DNA of 64,000 nt from Sinonovacula constricta (GCA_007844125.1 CM017559.1:33695363-33759362), one strand, 5' to 3'. Positions 32,833-43,872 are shown, counted from the stretch's first letter. Notes: generated by a model not told the origin, from the sequence alone. Program-made: numbers and translations.

Positions 32833-33640
32833 CTGGATTTAATAAACAGCACTGAGATTTCATTTTAACTGGATGATCTACCTATGATTATGACAAACAA
32901 CACGATAAAACTAAAGAAATGTTGATGAGTTGTTTTTATAATAGTTTTGATAACCAGCATGTAAAAGCAAGTACTTTGTCATTATCAACAATTATTAATA
33001 TATTTCACAAAACAAAATATGATAAAAGACTCTTGACATAGTGCAATCCTCGTCAAAACCTGGAGGACCGTGGCCCTAGTCTACCAAAATCTCTGTCCAT
33101 CCAGTAAATTTTACAAGTTTCAAATTTCTGAATTATTATGAAAACATATATAATAAATTTAACCAAACAATGCATCACAGCCTTGTACTGAGCCCAGTAA
33201 CACCTTGGTTAGCTTACCAACTTTTTACAGAGATTGCCGATATGTTCAGATGTCTGAGCTGACGTCACTTTATAAATAACAGAATAAAAGCATGATTGGC
33301 AAAACTAGTTCTTTTTTGTGTCAAAATATCAAAATTATACAAGTCCAGTAAAGTTTGGTCAAGACCAGTAGGTATTGCTAGCTTGCTGGACTGAAGGTCT
33401 AGGGTTTATATATTTCTTTCATAAAAACTGATGATGCTGACAATGGTGAATCTTCTTGTAGATTGGATAACAAATGTTTATCGTAGTGTGTGTGTGTGCA
33501 ATGTAATTTTAAAATGGAACTATACATCATATTATTTTTCATATGTTTATTTCTTTGTGTGTTTTATGTATGTAAAATATTACATCTTTATGACAGCTAT
33601 ATGTGATGTGTTAAATTGATTTCTAGTTGGGAACACCTTC
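32833..33640. other. intron stretch without a recognised feature
   Basis: Nothing recognised beyond a short (GT)n at 33487-33498. Confidence 0.4.
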
Positions 33641-33644
33641 AGCT

Positions 33645-33860
33645 AATAGGTGGTCACCAACTTGCTTCAGCCCCACACCACCTGAGTTCGAGTCCCTGTT
33701 GGGGTGAGAACTTTCATGTGTTGAGGTTTTCCAGCATACCTGCAGTGCAACAGTGGTTCTGCCTAGGCATAAGTCTGGGATCATCTTTTACCAATAAAAA
33801 GCTGGACATAACTATTATTGATTTATTGGCCATAATTGTTTCCTGAGATGTATTTCAAAA
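33645..33860 (+). mobile_element. SINE-A2 copy, 5' part degraded
   Basis: cagccccacaccacctgagt, tcgagtccctgttggggtga, gaactttcatgtgttgaggt, gctggacataac; ends in cataattgtttcctgagatg plus A-rich tail. Confidence 0.7.
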
Positions 33861-34022
33861 ATAGAAAATTTGAAAATTCATAGAGACCAACCAAGTGTAC
33901 ACTAGTGTTGTCATTGACCTTAGCAACATAAACATATCAATCCTTTCCTTCATTTCCGCTAACTCTTATCCCCTCCCTGTCTCTTTCTGTATTTTCCTAT
34001 GTGTTACATTTATGCATTTACT

Positions 34023-34319
34023 GGACCTTGTAGCGCAAGCAGTTGAGCATCGGCTCCAGGTACGGGAGGCCCCGGTTCGATTTCAGGCTGCGACATATCA
34101 GAGTCATAGATAATGATAGTGGTATAGCTCCCTTGCTAACGCTGAAGCAAATATAAGGGAAGTTCTACGACTGGTTGGCCCGGTGTCAGGACAATGTGAC
34201 ATTTATATGGTATCATGCCAGGTGTTCACGGCATGCTATGCACTGTGAAGACAGCACTATATCTGCTTCAAGGGGACACCCTCTCCAGATAACTGAAATA
34301 CTGTTGGTGGGACAAACAA
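34023..34319 (+). mobile_element. SINE-B with imperfect target duplication
   Basis: Head ggaccttgtagcgcaagcag, ctccaggtacgggaggcccc, B box cggttcgatttcagg; complete body and 3' end. Flanks acatttatgcatttact (34006-34022) and acattcatgcatttcact (34320-34337) are the decayed target duplication. Confidence 0.85.
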
Positions 34320-34534
34320 ACATTCATGCATTTCACTGCACTTATATTTATTGTAACACATATATTTCATCCATTCATGTTAGGTGAACCAGTTGGTCTC
34401 ATCACAAAGATTCAGAACATGACCATTACAGTTCTTTTTTTCTATATCAGCTATGGCTCCCCTTGTAATTTCTTTAAATGTGCTATTATTCCCCCTATAT
34501 CTTATAACCCCTTTTTTACTTAACATATTTTTTT

Positions 34535-34777
34535 ATCCAGCCCAGTCACTGACTCAAGTTCTAGTCAGGGTGAGAACTTTTATGTGGAGACGTTTTTTAG
34601 CTAACCTGGAGTGAGCCCATGGTTTTACCCAGAATTTAGTCTAGGGTTTTACACCAACAAAAGATAGCTGGACATGAGTTTTATCGTCCCCCCAACAGTA
34701 TTTCAGTTATCTGGACATGGTGCTGGACATTGTTAATATGACAATAATTGTGTCATTGAGATGTAACAAAAAACAAG
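34535..34777 (+). mobile_element. SINE-A2 next to an unc-13 splice acceptor
   Basis: agtcactgactcaagttcta, gagaacttttatgtggagac, agctaacctggagtg, and the tail aatatgacaataattgtgtc plus A-rich end at about 34777. The acceptor of the second C2A exon is at 34813. A 46-bp SINE-B stub splits it. Confidence 0.75.
34676..34721 (-). mobile_element. 46-bp 5'-truncated SINE-B stub with target duplication
   Basis: The reverse complement holds only the SINE-B 3' end (agataactgaaatactgttg, ggacgataaaa). gctggacat, part of the host SINE-A2, is duplicated at 34667-34675 and 34722-34730. Confidence 0.75.
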
Positions 34778-34813
34778 AAAAAATGATAAAATAATATTTT
34801 TCTTTCTTTCCAG

Positions 34814-34931
34814 TGAGACAGACCGGCTTGACTCCGGTCTCATCATTGAAGTGTGGAACAAGGGCATGCTATGGGATAAACTGATAGGCCTGCACTGGCT
34901 TCCTCTTCGCAGTGTCACTCTCTCAAACCAG
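34814..34931 (+). CDS. unc13: unc-13 exon, C2A domain part 2
   Basis: This 118-nt exon begins after ttctttctttccag and completes the Phe codon of the previous exon. It reads ETDRLDSGLIIEVWNKGM and then LWDKLIGLHWLPLRSVTLSNQ, ending in phase 0. The L.VEVWNKG..WD...G..W.PL pattern is the core of the UNC13 C2A fold. The donor is CAG|gtttgg, clearly weaker than the gtaagt donors of the neighbouring exons. The acceptor's pyrimidine tract begins directly after the A-rich tail of a SINE-A2 copy (34535-34777), so a retroposon lies within about 40 bp of a constitutive splice site. The exon itself is intact. Confidence 0.9.
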
Positions 34932-36866
34932 GTTTGGCAATCAGCTTAAAATTTCTATTGACAGCTTTTGTTATTTACTGTTAAAGATTAAGAAATGAAT
35001 ATGGATAGGCGACTGCCTTTCCACCCCCACATTGATGATGATGATGATAATCATGATAATGATGATGATGATGATGATGGAGGAGGTGGTTATAAAGGTG
35101 GTAGTGGTAATGATAATAAAAAGAGGCAGGATGAAGATAAGCTGGGTTCACATGCTACTGGGAAAACTGGGAAAATTCTTTTCCTGGTCATGAAAATGCC
35201 GTGATTTATACAATATCTGTTCAAAATTGGGTAAACTCGGGAAAAGTATGAACCGATTTAGGTATTTATTTGATCATGTTTCACGATGCCTGCTGCATTT
35301 TTACAATGCTGAAGTCACAAAATTGGCATCAGCTCACTGAGATTGAATGCATATACTCTGTCAGTAATGGATGTTAACATTAACTATAGCAATCTAGCCA
35401 GTCTTCAATATGCAACTCATTAGCAAAGCCTGACTTTGAAGTCAAAATACATGCTTTTAAAGTGCAGTTCTGATTTCAGCAAACTGAATGCAGAAATCTT
35501 GAACACCCTTTGTACATTAACATTATAATGTATGGATATCCTTGGATGGAAAAACCTAAAATTAAAAAAAACAAAACTTGCAAAAGTCTGGAATTTTACC
35601 AGCAAAAATTTTGTGGGAAGCCTGGATAATGAAGGGGACGACTTAACAACCACAATGATGCTGTTTACAACTACTTACTCCAACACTACTAACACAGTTA
35701 AAACCACAAATGACATCATCATTTCCTATGGTAGAGATACTATTCTGGAATACTGACTATTTATGTCATTCCATAAGGTTTATTATCCTTTGTCCCATTG
35801 CAAAAAGCAAATATTACAGCTAAACCAAAACATAATATAAAATGATAAATTCACATTTTCCTTCTCATTTTATGGTGTTTTATAATAATGCGATATAGTT
35901 GATGCATAGCTGATGCATATACTAGAGATTTATTTCCTTACATTGCATATATTTCTTGTATATCACTTACCGTTGGCAGTGTAGACAAAATTATATGTTT
36001 TACTGGAGATATGTGACAGGACAACATTTTTCAAACATTACACCAGTACATGTACATGTCTGTTAACCTGGTAACCTAGAAAGATGGCATGCTTTTTCTA
36101 TCCAATAAAATATGACCTAGCTCCAGAAAAAGCAGATCTTAACTTTGCCGTTGACTCCATTTTCATGCCCTGAAAGAGTTGCATTCTGCCCTTGCCATCT
36201 GTTCTAATGCCATGTGTCATCCATTACCTTCATATACAAGCTGGACAAGAACTTCTTTCCCCAACATCTGTGAAGAAATAAGTTTAAACTAAGACAACAA
36301 ATTAGCGTGTTATCTAACCTTCAATATGCTTTTACTTAAAATCACTTTCTTATTGATTATAACAATGTTATAACCTAACACGTGTATGTCCTGTTCTGAA
36401 GATCAACTAAGGAAAGTGGTATTTTGCAATTGTCCTGAAAATCACAGTCAAATATATTAATTTTATAATAATTAATTAATTTAATTTATTAGTTGGCTAC
36501 AATTTATTTCCCAAGGAAAAGAAATATAAGGAGATATATTAATGTATAACATGTGTTAATTTTCTTGTTCATATATGGAAGTTTAAAGTTATATGTTATA
36601 CTTGTATCATCAGTTTTAGTATGGACTTCATAAGATATTTTGGGCTACTGCAGCAATATGTGACCTCGAAATAATAACTTTATCATAGACTTCATTTCTT
36701 GATACAGAATTTAAAGTTTAACAAATTTTTTATAGTATGTTTAAATATGTCCGTATTAAGATTGAATGTGTATTGGTTGTTGCGTGACCTTGAAATAAAT
36801 CACTTTATTACAAATTTTATTATTGTATATCACATTGATTTATTGTGCTGTGTCCTAAATTTCTAG
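34932..36866 (+). other. unc-13 intron; GAT microsatellite
   Basis: Holds a (GAT)n/(GAT.AAT)n tract at 35031-35085, otherwise no recognised element. Short open frames here have no support. Confidence 0.5.
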
Positions 36867-36990
36867 GAGGGAGATGGGAAGTGGTTGTCATTGGATAGTG
36901 AGCTCATCATGCAGAATGGCGAGATAAAAGGCACCAGGTACCCCACAGGCCACCAAGTTCTGATCGACGCCCGCTTTGAAATACCTTATG
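36867..36990 (+). CDS. unc13: unc-13 exon, C2A domain part 3
   Basis: This 124-nt exon follows tcctaaatttctag and ends TAT G|gtaagtg (phase 1). It reads EGDGKWLSLDSELIMQNGEI, then KGTRYPTGHQVLIDARFEIPY. The G.WL.LDS..IM...I.GT....H..L.D.RFE.P pattern matches the end of UNC13 C2A. It is the clean parental copy of a 117-bp tandem array that starts at its 3' half. Five further degenerate copies of its last ~75 bases, each with a GTAAGT donor, follow immediately downstream. Use of the second donor in place of the first would retain 117 nt that reach an in-frame TAG, so only the first donor gives a full-length protein. Confidence 0.9.
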
Positions 36991-37606
36991 GTAAGTGTTT
37001 GCTAAAGCACTTAGATTTATTATTATTGATATTTTCAAAGAATGGCGAATAGGGATATCTCACATGTCAACAAGTCCTGATCAACGCCAGATTTGAAATA
37101 CCTTATGGTAAGTGTTTGAAGAAGCACTTAGATTTATTATTATTGATATTTTCAAAGAATGGCGAATAGGAATATCTCACATGTCAACAAGTCCTGATCC
37201 ACGCAAATTTGAAATACCTTATGGTAAGTGTTTGATGAAGCACTTAGATTTATTATTATTGATATTTTCAAAAAATGGCGAATAGGAATATCTCACATGT
37301 CAACAAGTCCTGATCCACGCCAAATTTGAAATACCTTATGGTAAGTGTTTGAAGAAGCACTTAGATTTATTATTATTGATATTTTCAAAGAATGGCGAAT
37401 AGAGATATCTCACATGTCAACAAGTCCTGATCCACGCCAAATTTGAAATACCTTATGGTAAGTATTTGCTGAAGCACTTAGATTTATTATTATTGATATT
37501 TTCAAAGAATGGCGAATAGAGATATCTCACATGTCAACAAGTCCTGATCAACGCCAGATTTGAAATACCTTGTGGTAAGTGTTTGAAGAAGCACTTAGTC
37601 CTTTTT
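36916..37606 (+). repeat. 117-bp tandem array seeded by an unc-13 exon/intron boundary
   Basis: The unit joins about 75 bases of the 3' end of the third C2A exon to about 41 bases of the following intron. GTAAGT donors recur at 36991, 37108, 37224, 37341, 37458 and 37575, a spacing of 116-117 bp. The first copy is the real exon. The others share aatggcgaatag, which puts a TAG stop in the former reading frame, and a ttgatattttcaaag tract that could serve as a weak acceptor. The extra copies are very alike, more to each other than to the exon, so they spread after one divergent founder duplication. Confidence 0.88.
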
Positions 37607-37608
37607 AG

Positions 37609-37835
37609 ACAAAAACACGATTCAGCTTACCAAGCTGAATGATTTGTAACATGCAATTTCATTGGTTGTTACCCAACTGTTAATCCAATTAGAAAATCTA
37701 TCTCGGCAGTGACAAGCGACCATCGAGAGGACAGAATTATCCAAGGAAAACCGATTGGACAAAAACGTGATTAAACTTTACGATTTTTATTGCATGGTTT
37801 CATGGGTTGTTACCCGACTGTCCACTCAGAAAAGC
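37609..37835 (+). repeat. diverged tandem duplication (~150-bp spacing)
   Basis: gacaaaaacacgatt, tttcattggttgttaccca and actgttaatcc (from 37609) recur as gacaaaaacgtgatt, ttcatgggttgttacccg, actgtcc (from 37758). Follows directly after the 117-bp array. Confidence 0.6.
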
Positions 37836-37967
37836 CGTAGCTCAGCGTTAACGCATCCGCTTAAGTTATGATGGCAACTGTTTACAACTTGAAAATTATG
37901 GTGGAAAAAAAATGAAAATGTCACGGATTATTTACGGACAAGACAAAACAAAGTCATTATTATGTCA

Positions 37968-38219
37968 CATACATGTGAACCTTTGCTGAAGCCAAAGTGG
38001 GAGATTACCACGTGCAAAGTGGGAGATTTGTTATTTTTAAAAGAAATATATTTATATTTATATATTTTTATATTTTATATATGTAAACAAAGAAGAAAGT
38101 TACCTGTTTCCAAGTAGGGAGATTTCCGAAAATGTGTAAAAAAACAACTCATTTTCAAATAATTTTTTAACCTTAAAAATGGGAGTCTCACTCCAAAACA
38201 GGGAGAGTGCACATGAATG
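37968..38219. mobile_element. MITE-2 copy 3, in an unc-13 intron
   Basis: catacatgtgaacctttgct at the left, gggagagtgcacatgaatg at the right; ATGTCA duplicated at 37962-37967 and 38220-38225. An AT-rich insertion near 38040-38085 makes it longer than the other copies. Confidence 0.82.
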
Positions 38220-38788
38220 ATGTCATGTCTAAACTTTAATATAATTTAATTATTTTTCTAAATGTATTTTTTGAGTATGAGTTTGAGCATTTTTAAAAAA
38301 AAAAAAAAAAATTCTACAAATCCCTATGGAACAATTTACAACATAAACTTCAATAGTCTGAAATTTTTGCAAACAGAAGGAGTTCTGTTTGAATTAGACA
38401 GACAGTGGATTAAGAGAGATGTTTTTTCTGCTTAATCTGTTGGATAATTTATTGCATACTGAGTGTATGGTATTTATTGTATATACAGCTGTATAAACAT
38501 TATGAAACTGCCAAAGTTTTATCCTTATTATGATAGTGTTTTTTATTTTATCATTTATAAAAAAAGGATAGAGATGAAAGTAGTGTAACTGTTAAATGTA
38601 CACCAACTCCATAATATTGAGCTCTTTAATATGGACATTGTAACACTGAAAAATGAGATATTTTGGTTAAGCATAAATAAAGATGTGACAAAGACCAAAA
38701 GCTATTGACGCATCTAAAATGAAAAAGCAAGAGTTTTTGCCGCTTGTTTATATTCCTTGATTATACAAAGACACACATACCAGGTAGA

Positions 38789-39109
38789 CAGAAACCTTGT
38801 AGCGCAAACAGCAGAGTGTTAGCTCCAGATATGGAAGGCCCATGGTTTGATCCTGGGCTGCGCTATACCATAGTTGTCAAAAATGGTAGTGATTTAGCTC
38901 CCTTGCTAATGCTCAAGCAAATATAGGGGTAGTTTCACGATTGATTGGCCTGTTGTCAGGATAATATGAATGGGTATGGTAGCATGTCAGGTGTTCATGG
39001 CATGCTTTACACATGGAAGACAGCACTATATCTGCTTCAAGTGGATACCGTCTTCAGATAACTGAAATACTGTTGGTGGAAAAATAAACCCAATTAACAA
39101 ACAAAACAA
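38789..39109 (+). mobile_element. SINE-B with 12-bp target duplication
   Basis: Head ttgtagcgcaaacagcagag, B-box relative atggtttgatcctgg, full body and end aataaacccaattaacaaac. ATACCAGGTAGA stands at 38777-38788 and 39110-39121, a perfect 12-bp duplication. Confidence 0.88.
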
Positions 39110-39121
39110 ATACCAGGTAGA

Positions 39122-40033
39122 AAGTAGACAGAATATGAAATAGGAACTTGGCAGTAAAGTTCTTCTTCAATCCAATAGCAATGTATCCATTGAATTGGGG
39201 AAGACAAAAACTGTCAAAATAAAACAACAGTTTTCTAAAACTTTTTTATTGATTATATTTTAAAGTAACTGTTTGATATTTACTTAACAATAAGTGCTAA
39301 ATGTTCACTAGTCTTGTCAGAGACAAGTTGTTATATTCTGGTTTGTTGAAGTTACTACCGTAAATCTTTAGCAGAACAAGACATCGGAAAATGTATAACA
39401 ACCAGTTTTGCCTAAATCTGGATTTTATTCATTACCATACTAAGCAATTTTCTAAACTATCGTACATGTAGTAGTTTATTTTCCAACAGCAGATTGCAAA
39501 TTTATTTTATTTTCAGCTACAAAGTAATGAATTAATTTAACAGGGTACTTGATTAGGTGGATTGAAAAATACATCTAATAATTATATACACTGAAATTTT
39601 GATAAAGATTACTTAGCAGTATTTCAAAAGTTGAGCAACTGTCTGCCAGCCAGCTTAATTGCCTCATTCAAAATAAGTGAAGCACTAACTTTGTCAACAA
39701 ATTACACAAGCCTGTGTTTATCTAGTGAAAGAGTGGTTGTTACCCTGACCCAATTAGCAGAACGAAAATCCGCTTAATTGGAGAATTGATTAACAATTAA
39801 CCCAAAGTTTATTATTTGAAATAAATGAAGAGTAACCTTCATCAGTAAATTACGTAAGCCCGTATTTATTTTGTAAAGCCTTCCTTATTATTCTATATTA
39901 CGGTGATTGAATCTAGAACCATGATAGGCGTTTCACACTCATCAGCTTAATTGGTTTTCAGCAGGCTGTCATAGCACACAGTTTTGTGTATTCTTTGCAT
40001 AGATTTACAATTCTATATTTGATGTGAGCACAT
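39122..40033. other. intron stretch without a recognised feature
   Basis: AT-rich intron sequence; nothing recognised. Confidence 0.4.
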
Positions 40034-40078
40034 TTGACTGTTTTTATCATCCTTATTACCATGATAATTTTCCTTCTT

Positions 40079-40079
<1 letters not shown>

Positions 40080-40110
<31 letters not shown>

Positions 40111-40335
40111 TATCATCACCAACACCAGCATCACAACCATCATCAGCATCATCATCACAAGCACCACAGCCACCATCATAATCTCCACCACCATCACAAC
40201 CATCATCATCATCATCATCACCATTATCATCAGCAGCATCATCACCACCATAACCATCATCATCACCACCACCACCCCTACCACCACCACAACCATCATC
40301 ATCATTGTCATCATCGTCATCATCATAATCATCAT
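40080..40335 (+). repeat. CAT/CAC microsatellite
   Basis: About 250 bases of cat, cac and cag triplets. All three + frames and two - frames stay open (His-, Ile- or Ser/Thr-rich; Met/Val or Asp/Gly). Low complexity, not coding. Confidence 0.92.
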
Positions 40336-40371
40336 GATCAACAAAAGTTGTCACAATTCATTAAAGCACAT

Positions 40372-41130
40372 TTGCTAGAGGTTCAGCTCTTGTTAGGGCA
40401 GGTTCCAGGGTATGAAATATCAAATTCGTCAAGAATGTTAGTTCTATAGCTCTCTAGCTTGTGCTCCAGTAAATATAATGGGAGTTCTACAAATTGTTTG
40501 CCTGGTATCAGAATAATGTGACTGGTTGTGGTTTCATGCCATTTGTTAAAGGTGGTGTCTAACAGTTTGCCTATATTACATACATCTACCAATATCTATC
40601 CAGGGCTTTGGGGTATTTGGTCATACATTTTGCCTAAACCCATACTTTAATCATTTTCAAGACGCTTTTGAACACTAACTTTATTGTAAGACTGTACTAA
40701 TGGTGAAAGACAATCTTTAAAAGATCAGTCTTTCCAACTCTGTAAAATATTGCAATAGTGGTTTCTGCTAAAAATAGATACCGATGCCGGAGCAGATTAA
40801 CCAGATGACTATATAAAAGTAAGTGGTCACATGGTTTTCTAAGTTTAAAAATAGCTATCTCTGCAGCCTGACTCGGATAGGAAATACCTGTTTGCAATAA
40901 TGAGTGGGGATTTATTCTTGATCTTTGACATCAATGAACACCATTTTGTAAGTTGATAGACCTTTTCAGGTGCCAGACTTATTTGTTTAGTTGAGAAACA
41001 ATATTTGGACCAAATTGTCAGTAACCACCTTTGATGGCTATTTATAGTGACAGAAGTTGTAATGTAGACACCAGTCTCTGGATAACTAAAAACTTATGAT
41101 GGGACAATAAACCCAACAACCAAACAAAGC
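40372..41130 (+). mobile_element. SINE-B split by a MITE-1
   Basis: Degraded SINE-B from tagaggttcagctcttgtta to gtttcatgccatttgtt (40545). It resumes after the MITE at 41035 (ggctatttatagtgacagaa, ataactaaaaacttatgatg, caataaacccaaca). Confidence 0.75.
40550..41030 (+). mobile_element. MITE-1 inserted in a SINE-B
   Basis: Begins after TTAA (40546-40549) with aggtggtgtctaacagtttg and ends caaattgtcagtaaccacct before TTGA (41031-41034). Interior contains gtaagtggtcacatggtttt and gctatctctgcagcctgact. The SINE sequence continues on both sides. Confidence 0.82.
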
Positions 41131-41159
41131 TATTAAGCATTGTGTTTATTCATAATGTA

Positions 41160-41510
41160 GACTCTTTTGGGGTCATCCTTCACCAAAATAGCTGGATGTT
41201 GCTATAACTATCTTAATTAGGGGGGCACCCGTGGCCAAGCGGTTAGAGTAGCTTACTTGTAATTCCTCAGCTTCTCACCATGTGGGTTTGAGTCCTGGTC
41301 GGGGTAAGAACTTTCATGTGGGGATGATTTCCGTCTAAACTGCTGTGCACCAGTGTTTCTACCCAGGCATAAGTCTTGGGTTTTCCTCCACCAATAACTA
41401 GCTGGACATCGCCAATATGACCATAGTTGTGTCGGTGCAATATAACAAAAGAAAAAAAAATGTCATAATTGGTCACTGAGATGTTTTTTAAAAACCAAAC
41501 AAAACATAAT
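41160..41510 (+). mobile_element. SINE-A2 nested in a SINE-A1 fragment
   Basis: SINE-A1 tail (ggggtcatccttcaccaaaa, gctggatgttgctataacta) stops at 41219. A complete SINE-A2 follows (gggggcacccgtggccaagc, ggtttgagtcctggtcgggg, to aacaaaagaaaaaaaa), and the SINE-A1 end (cataattggtcactgagatg) resumes at about 41463. Flanking tcttaatt and tcataatt may be the target duplication. Confidence 0.75.
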
Positions 41511-41634
41511 ATAGACTGAGGGTCTTCATTTCTTTCTTTGAAGATAAGTAGTGCTTAAATCATTAATTTATTGACAATCATGGCTAAGTGTCACATTCAA
41601 AATCTTTTAGGTGTAACCATTAACAGTAAAAGGG

Positions 41635-41875
41635 GACGATTGTGTTGTAGTGATAGAGCTGCCAATTTAACTCCTCTGACTACTTAACCTCCCACCAAAG
41701 GGTTCGAGTCCAGTTTGGAGGGACGGACTTTATGTGGGAAGGTCTTCCAGCTGACCTGTGTTGGGCTGGTGGTTCTACCCAGACAGGTGTCTGGGGTCTT
41801 CCTCCACCAAATAGCTTAACGTTGCTATAATGATCATAACTGGTCACTGCAATGTATCTCCAAAACAAAAAACAA
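41635..41875 (+). mobile_element. SINE-A1 copy
   Basis: gattgtgttgtagtgataga, B box gggttcgagtccag, body and gatcataactggtcactgca. Confidence 0.82.
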
Positions 41876-42515
41876 CACAAAATTACCAATAAATTATGTA
41901 CCATAAGTGAGTTTCAGTTTTTAAATAAGAAAGTATAACAAAATACTATGAGAATTGTGAAATATATTAAATTTTTTTAAAAGGCACAGGGCAAAGTTAT
42001 CGTCATGCCAGTCAAAGACATTTTTGCAGGTTCTTTTTTAGAACATTGTTTTGTATTGCCCACAAATTAGCTTAATTGGCTTGAATTGAGCAATTATAGC
42101 ACAATCCTTTGAACATTTATAGTAAAGATTATCATTTACAAACCTCTATTCAAAATAGGCACAATTTTAATTATGACTTTGATTTATGCTAATTATAACA
42201 ATTGTGAAATGAAAACAATAGTTTGGCATAAAATGGTGTCATCCGTCATTTTATGTTGAGTTCCCATTTTTTGTCTATTTGTCTGGGAGAAACTCAGGGG
42301 ATAGGTTCCATTTGCTAACGATGATATATGTGCTGTACATCTGGTGTTGATGGAGACAAAAGCTGGAAGGCACTTTATAGGGTTTGTTTAGACGGGGTAT
42401 AGTATTACAGTTAGACATGCAACCTTTTCATAAGTATTGTTAGCTTAAAAGTGCATCAAAAAGATATATTGATTGTTTTTTTCTCCCATTAATGTTTGGC
42501 AATCTTTTTTGGGAT
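41876..42515. other. intron stretch without a recognised feature
   Basis: AT-rich; nothing recognised. Confidence 0.4.
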
Positions 42516-42519
42516 TTTT

Positions 42520-42628
42520 TTCAGCTGACTTGTGGTGCCTTGGTTGTTTTACACAGACCTTCATCTTGGGGTCTTCCTCTTAAAATTAAAAGCTGGACAT
42601 TGTTGTAATGACCATAATCGTGTTTTTT
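42520..42628 (+). mobile_element. SINE-A2 3' fragment
   Basis: cagctgacttgtggtgcctt, ggggtcttcctcttaaaatt, gctggacattgttgtaatga. Fused to a MITE-1 fragment on its right. Confidence 0.6.
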
Positions 42629-42918
42629 GCCATCTGAGCCACGCTGCACAGTTAGCTATTTTTTAATCTAAGTAAACCACATGACCACTTCTGTTTTAGC
42701 TCATCCGCTCATATTGATAGATTTGAAAAGAATGAACATTTTAAGTGTTAATTCAAGAGTTATACTGCCCTAAAATTGACATGCTGTTGAAAATCTTTAA
42801 AGCTTAGACTAAAGTATTTTTTTTTTTTTTTTCAACAGAAATTGTGCACAAATACCCTAAACAGAGGTCAGATTTTGTTACATTTCGTCATGTATAGGCA
42901 AACTGTCGGATGCCACCT
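42629..42918 (-). mobile_element. MITE-1 partial copy
   Basis: gccatctgagccacgctgca and agctattttttaatctaag lead to the terminal ggcaaactgtcggatgccac before TTAA (42919-42922). One end is absent. Confidence 0.72.
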
Positions 42919-42939
42919 TTAACAATTTTGGCTAGTTAT

Positions 42940-43430
42940 TCTGGGGTGTTAATGGGCAAGCGGTTAGTGTCCCCAATATTAACTCCTCAGCCCCTTACTG
43001 TGTGAGTTCAAGTCCCTGTTGGGGAAGGGGAACTTTGATGCGGGATGTCATCCATCTGACCTGTGGTGTGCTGGTAATTTTACTCAGACATATGTCTTGG
43101 GTCTTCCTTCACCAACAATTAGGGGTGCCCATGGCCGAGCGGTTAGAGTCGCTGACTTGAATCTCCTCTGCCCCTCGCTGTATGGGTTTGAGTACCAGTC
43201 ACAGTGAGAACTTTAATATGGGGAGGTTTTCCAGCTAACCTGTAGTGCGCTGGTGGTTCTACACAGATATACTTCTGGGGTCTTCCTCCACCAATAATTA
43301 GCTGGACGTTACCAATATGACCATAATTATGTCGGTGCAATGTTACAAAAAAAAAAACAAACAAAATCAACAATTAGCTGAACATCACCAATATTGTAAG
43401 TATTGTTGGAATGATGTAACAAACAAAAAA
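42940..43430 (+). mobile_element. SINE-A2 host copy split by another SINE-A2
   Basis: The host runs from tggggtgttaatgggcaagc to ttcaccaacaatta (43121) and resumes at 43368 (caacaattagctgaacatca, to gaatgatgtaac). Confidence 0.82.
43122..43367 (+). mobile_element. SINE-A2, full length, with 9-bp target duplication
   Basis: Head ggggtgcccatggccgagcg, gttagagtcgctgac, B box gggtttgagtaccag; complete body; poly-A tail. CAACAATTA stands at 43113-43121 and 43368-43376 within the host SINE. Confidence 0.88.
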
Positions 43431-43513
43431 ACCATCTTATTTTCTTACAGCATATAAGTCCTTAAATAGACAGACATGCTTTAACTGAAGTTGTTGCCCA
43501 TGTGTTGTTCCAG

Positions 43514-43593
43514 AAGCTGTCGCTGAGCTGCCTGAATCAGAAGCCATAAAGTTGAAAGAGAAACTAGAGGTCCTTAACAACATGGATGCTGAG
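43514..43593 (+). CDS. unc13: unc-13 exon, linker after C2A
   Basis: This 80-nt exon starts after tgtgttgttccag and ends at GAG|gtaagc. It completes a Glu codon and reads EAVAELPESEAIKLKEKLEV then LNNMDAE. This corresponds to the acidic, helix-prone stretch that directly follows C2A in UNC13 proteins (pattern PEEEA..W..KLE.LN.M). It ends in phase 0. It lies 1.4-0.1 kb downstream of a cluster of nested SINE copies, the last of which ends about 80 bp before the acceptor. Sequence and phase both fit the preceding exon, so this call is secure although the exon is short. Confidence 0.85.
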
Positions 43594-43799
43594 GTAAGCA
43601 AACTTGACTATTAACTTCAAAACTTGTGCGCAGAGCATAACTGGTCTAAGTAAACTGTAGAAAGGAGCATTTAGACTACTTTTGCTCTAAGCTTATTTTA
43701 TTTATTATTTTAGTGTGTATGTTACATAAAAAAAAAAAAATGGGTCAGATTTGAAGTTTTCATTTATTTTTTTAGTGCTTGTTCAGTCGACTTTACAGT

Positions 43800-43872
43800 T
43801 TATTGGTCATTGGGTTTATTCATCAATCCCGTAATATGGCCGCCGACACACGGCGCTAGGAAGTCATATAAT
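43800..43872 (+). repeat. dispersed repeat G, copy 2
   Basis: attggtcattgggtttattc, atcaatcccgtaatatggc, cggcgctaggaagtcatata; matches 15362-15430. It stands just before a partial MITE-1. Confidence 0.65.

Noticed and set aside
40013..40449. His-rich, Met-rich and Asp-rich frames
   Set aside because: They are translations of a CAT/CAC microsatellite in different frames.
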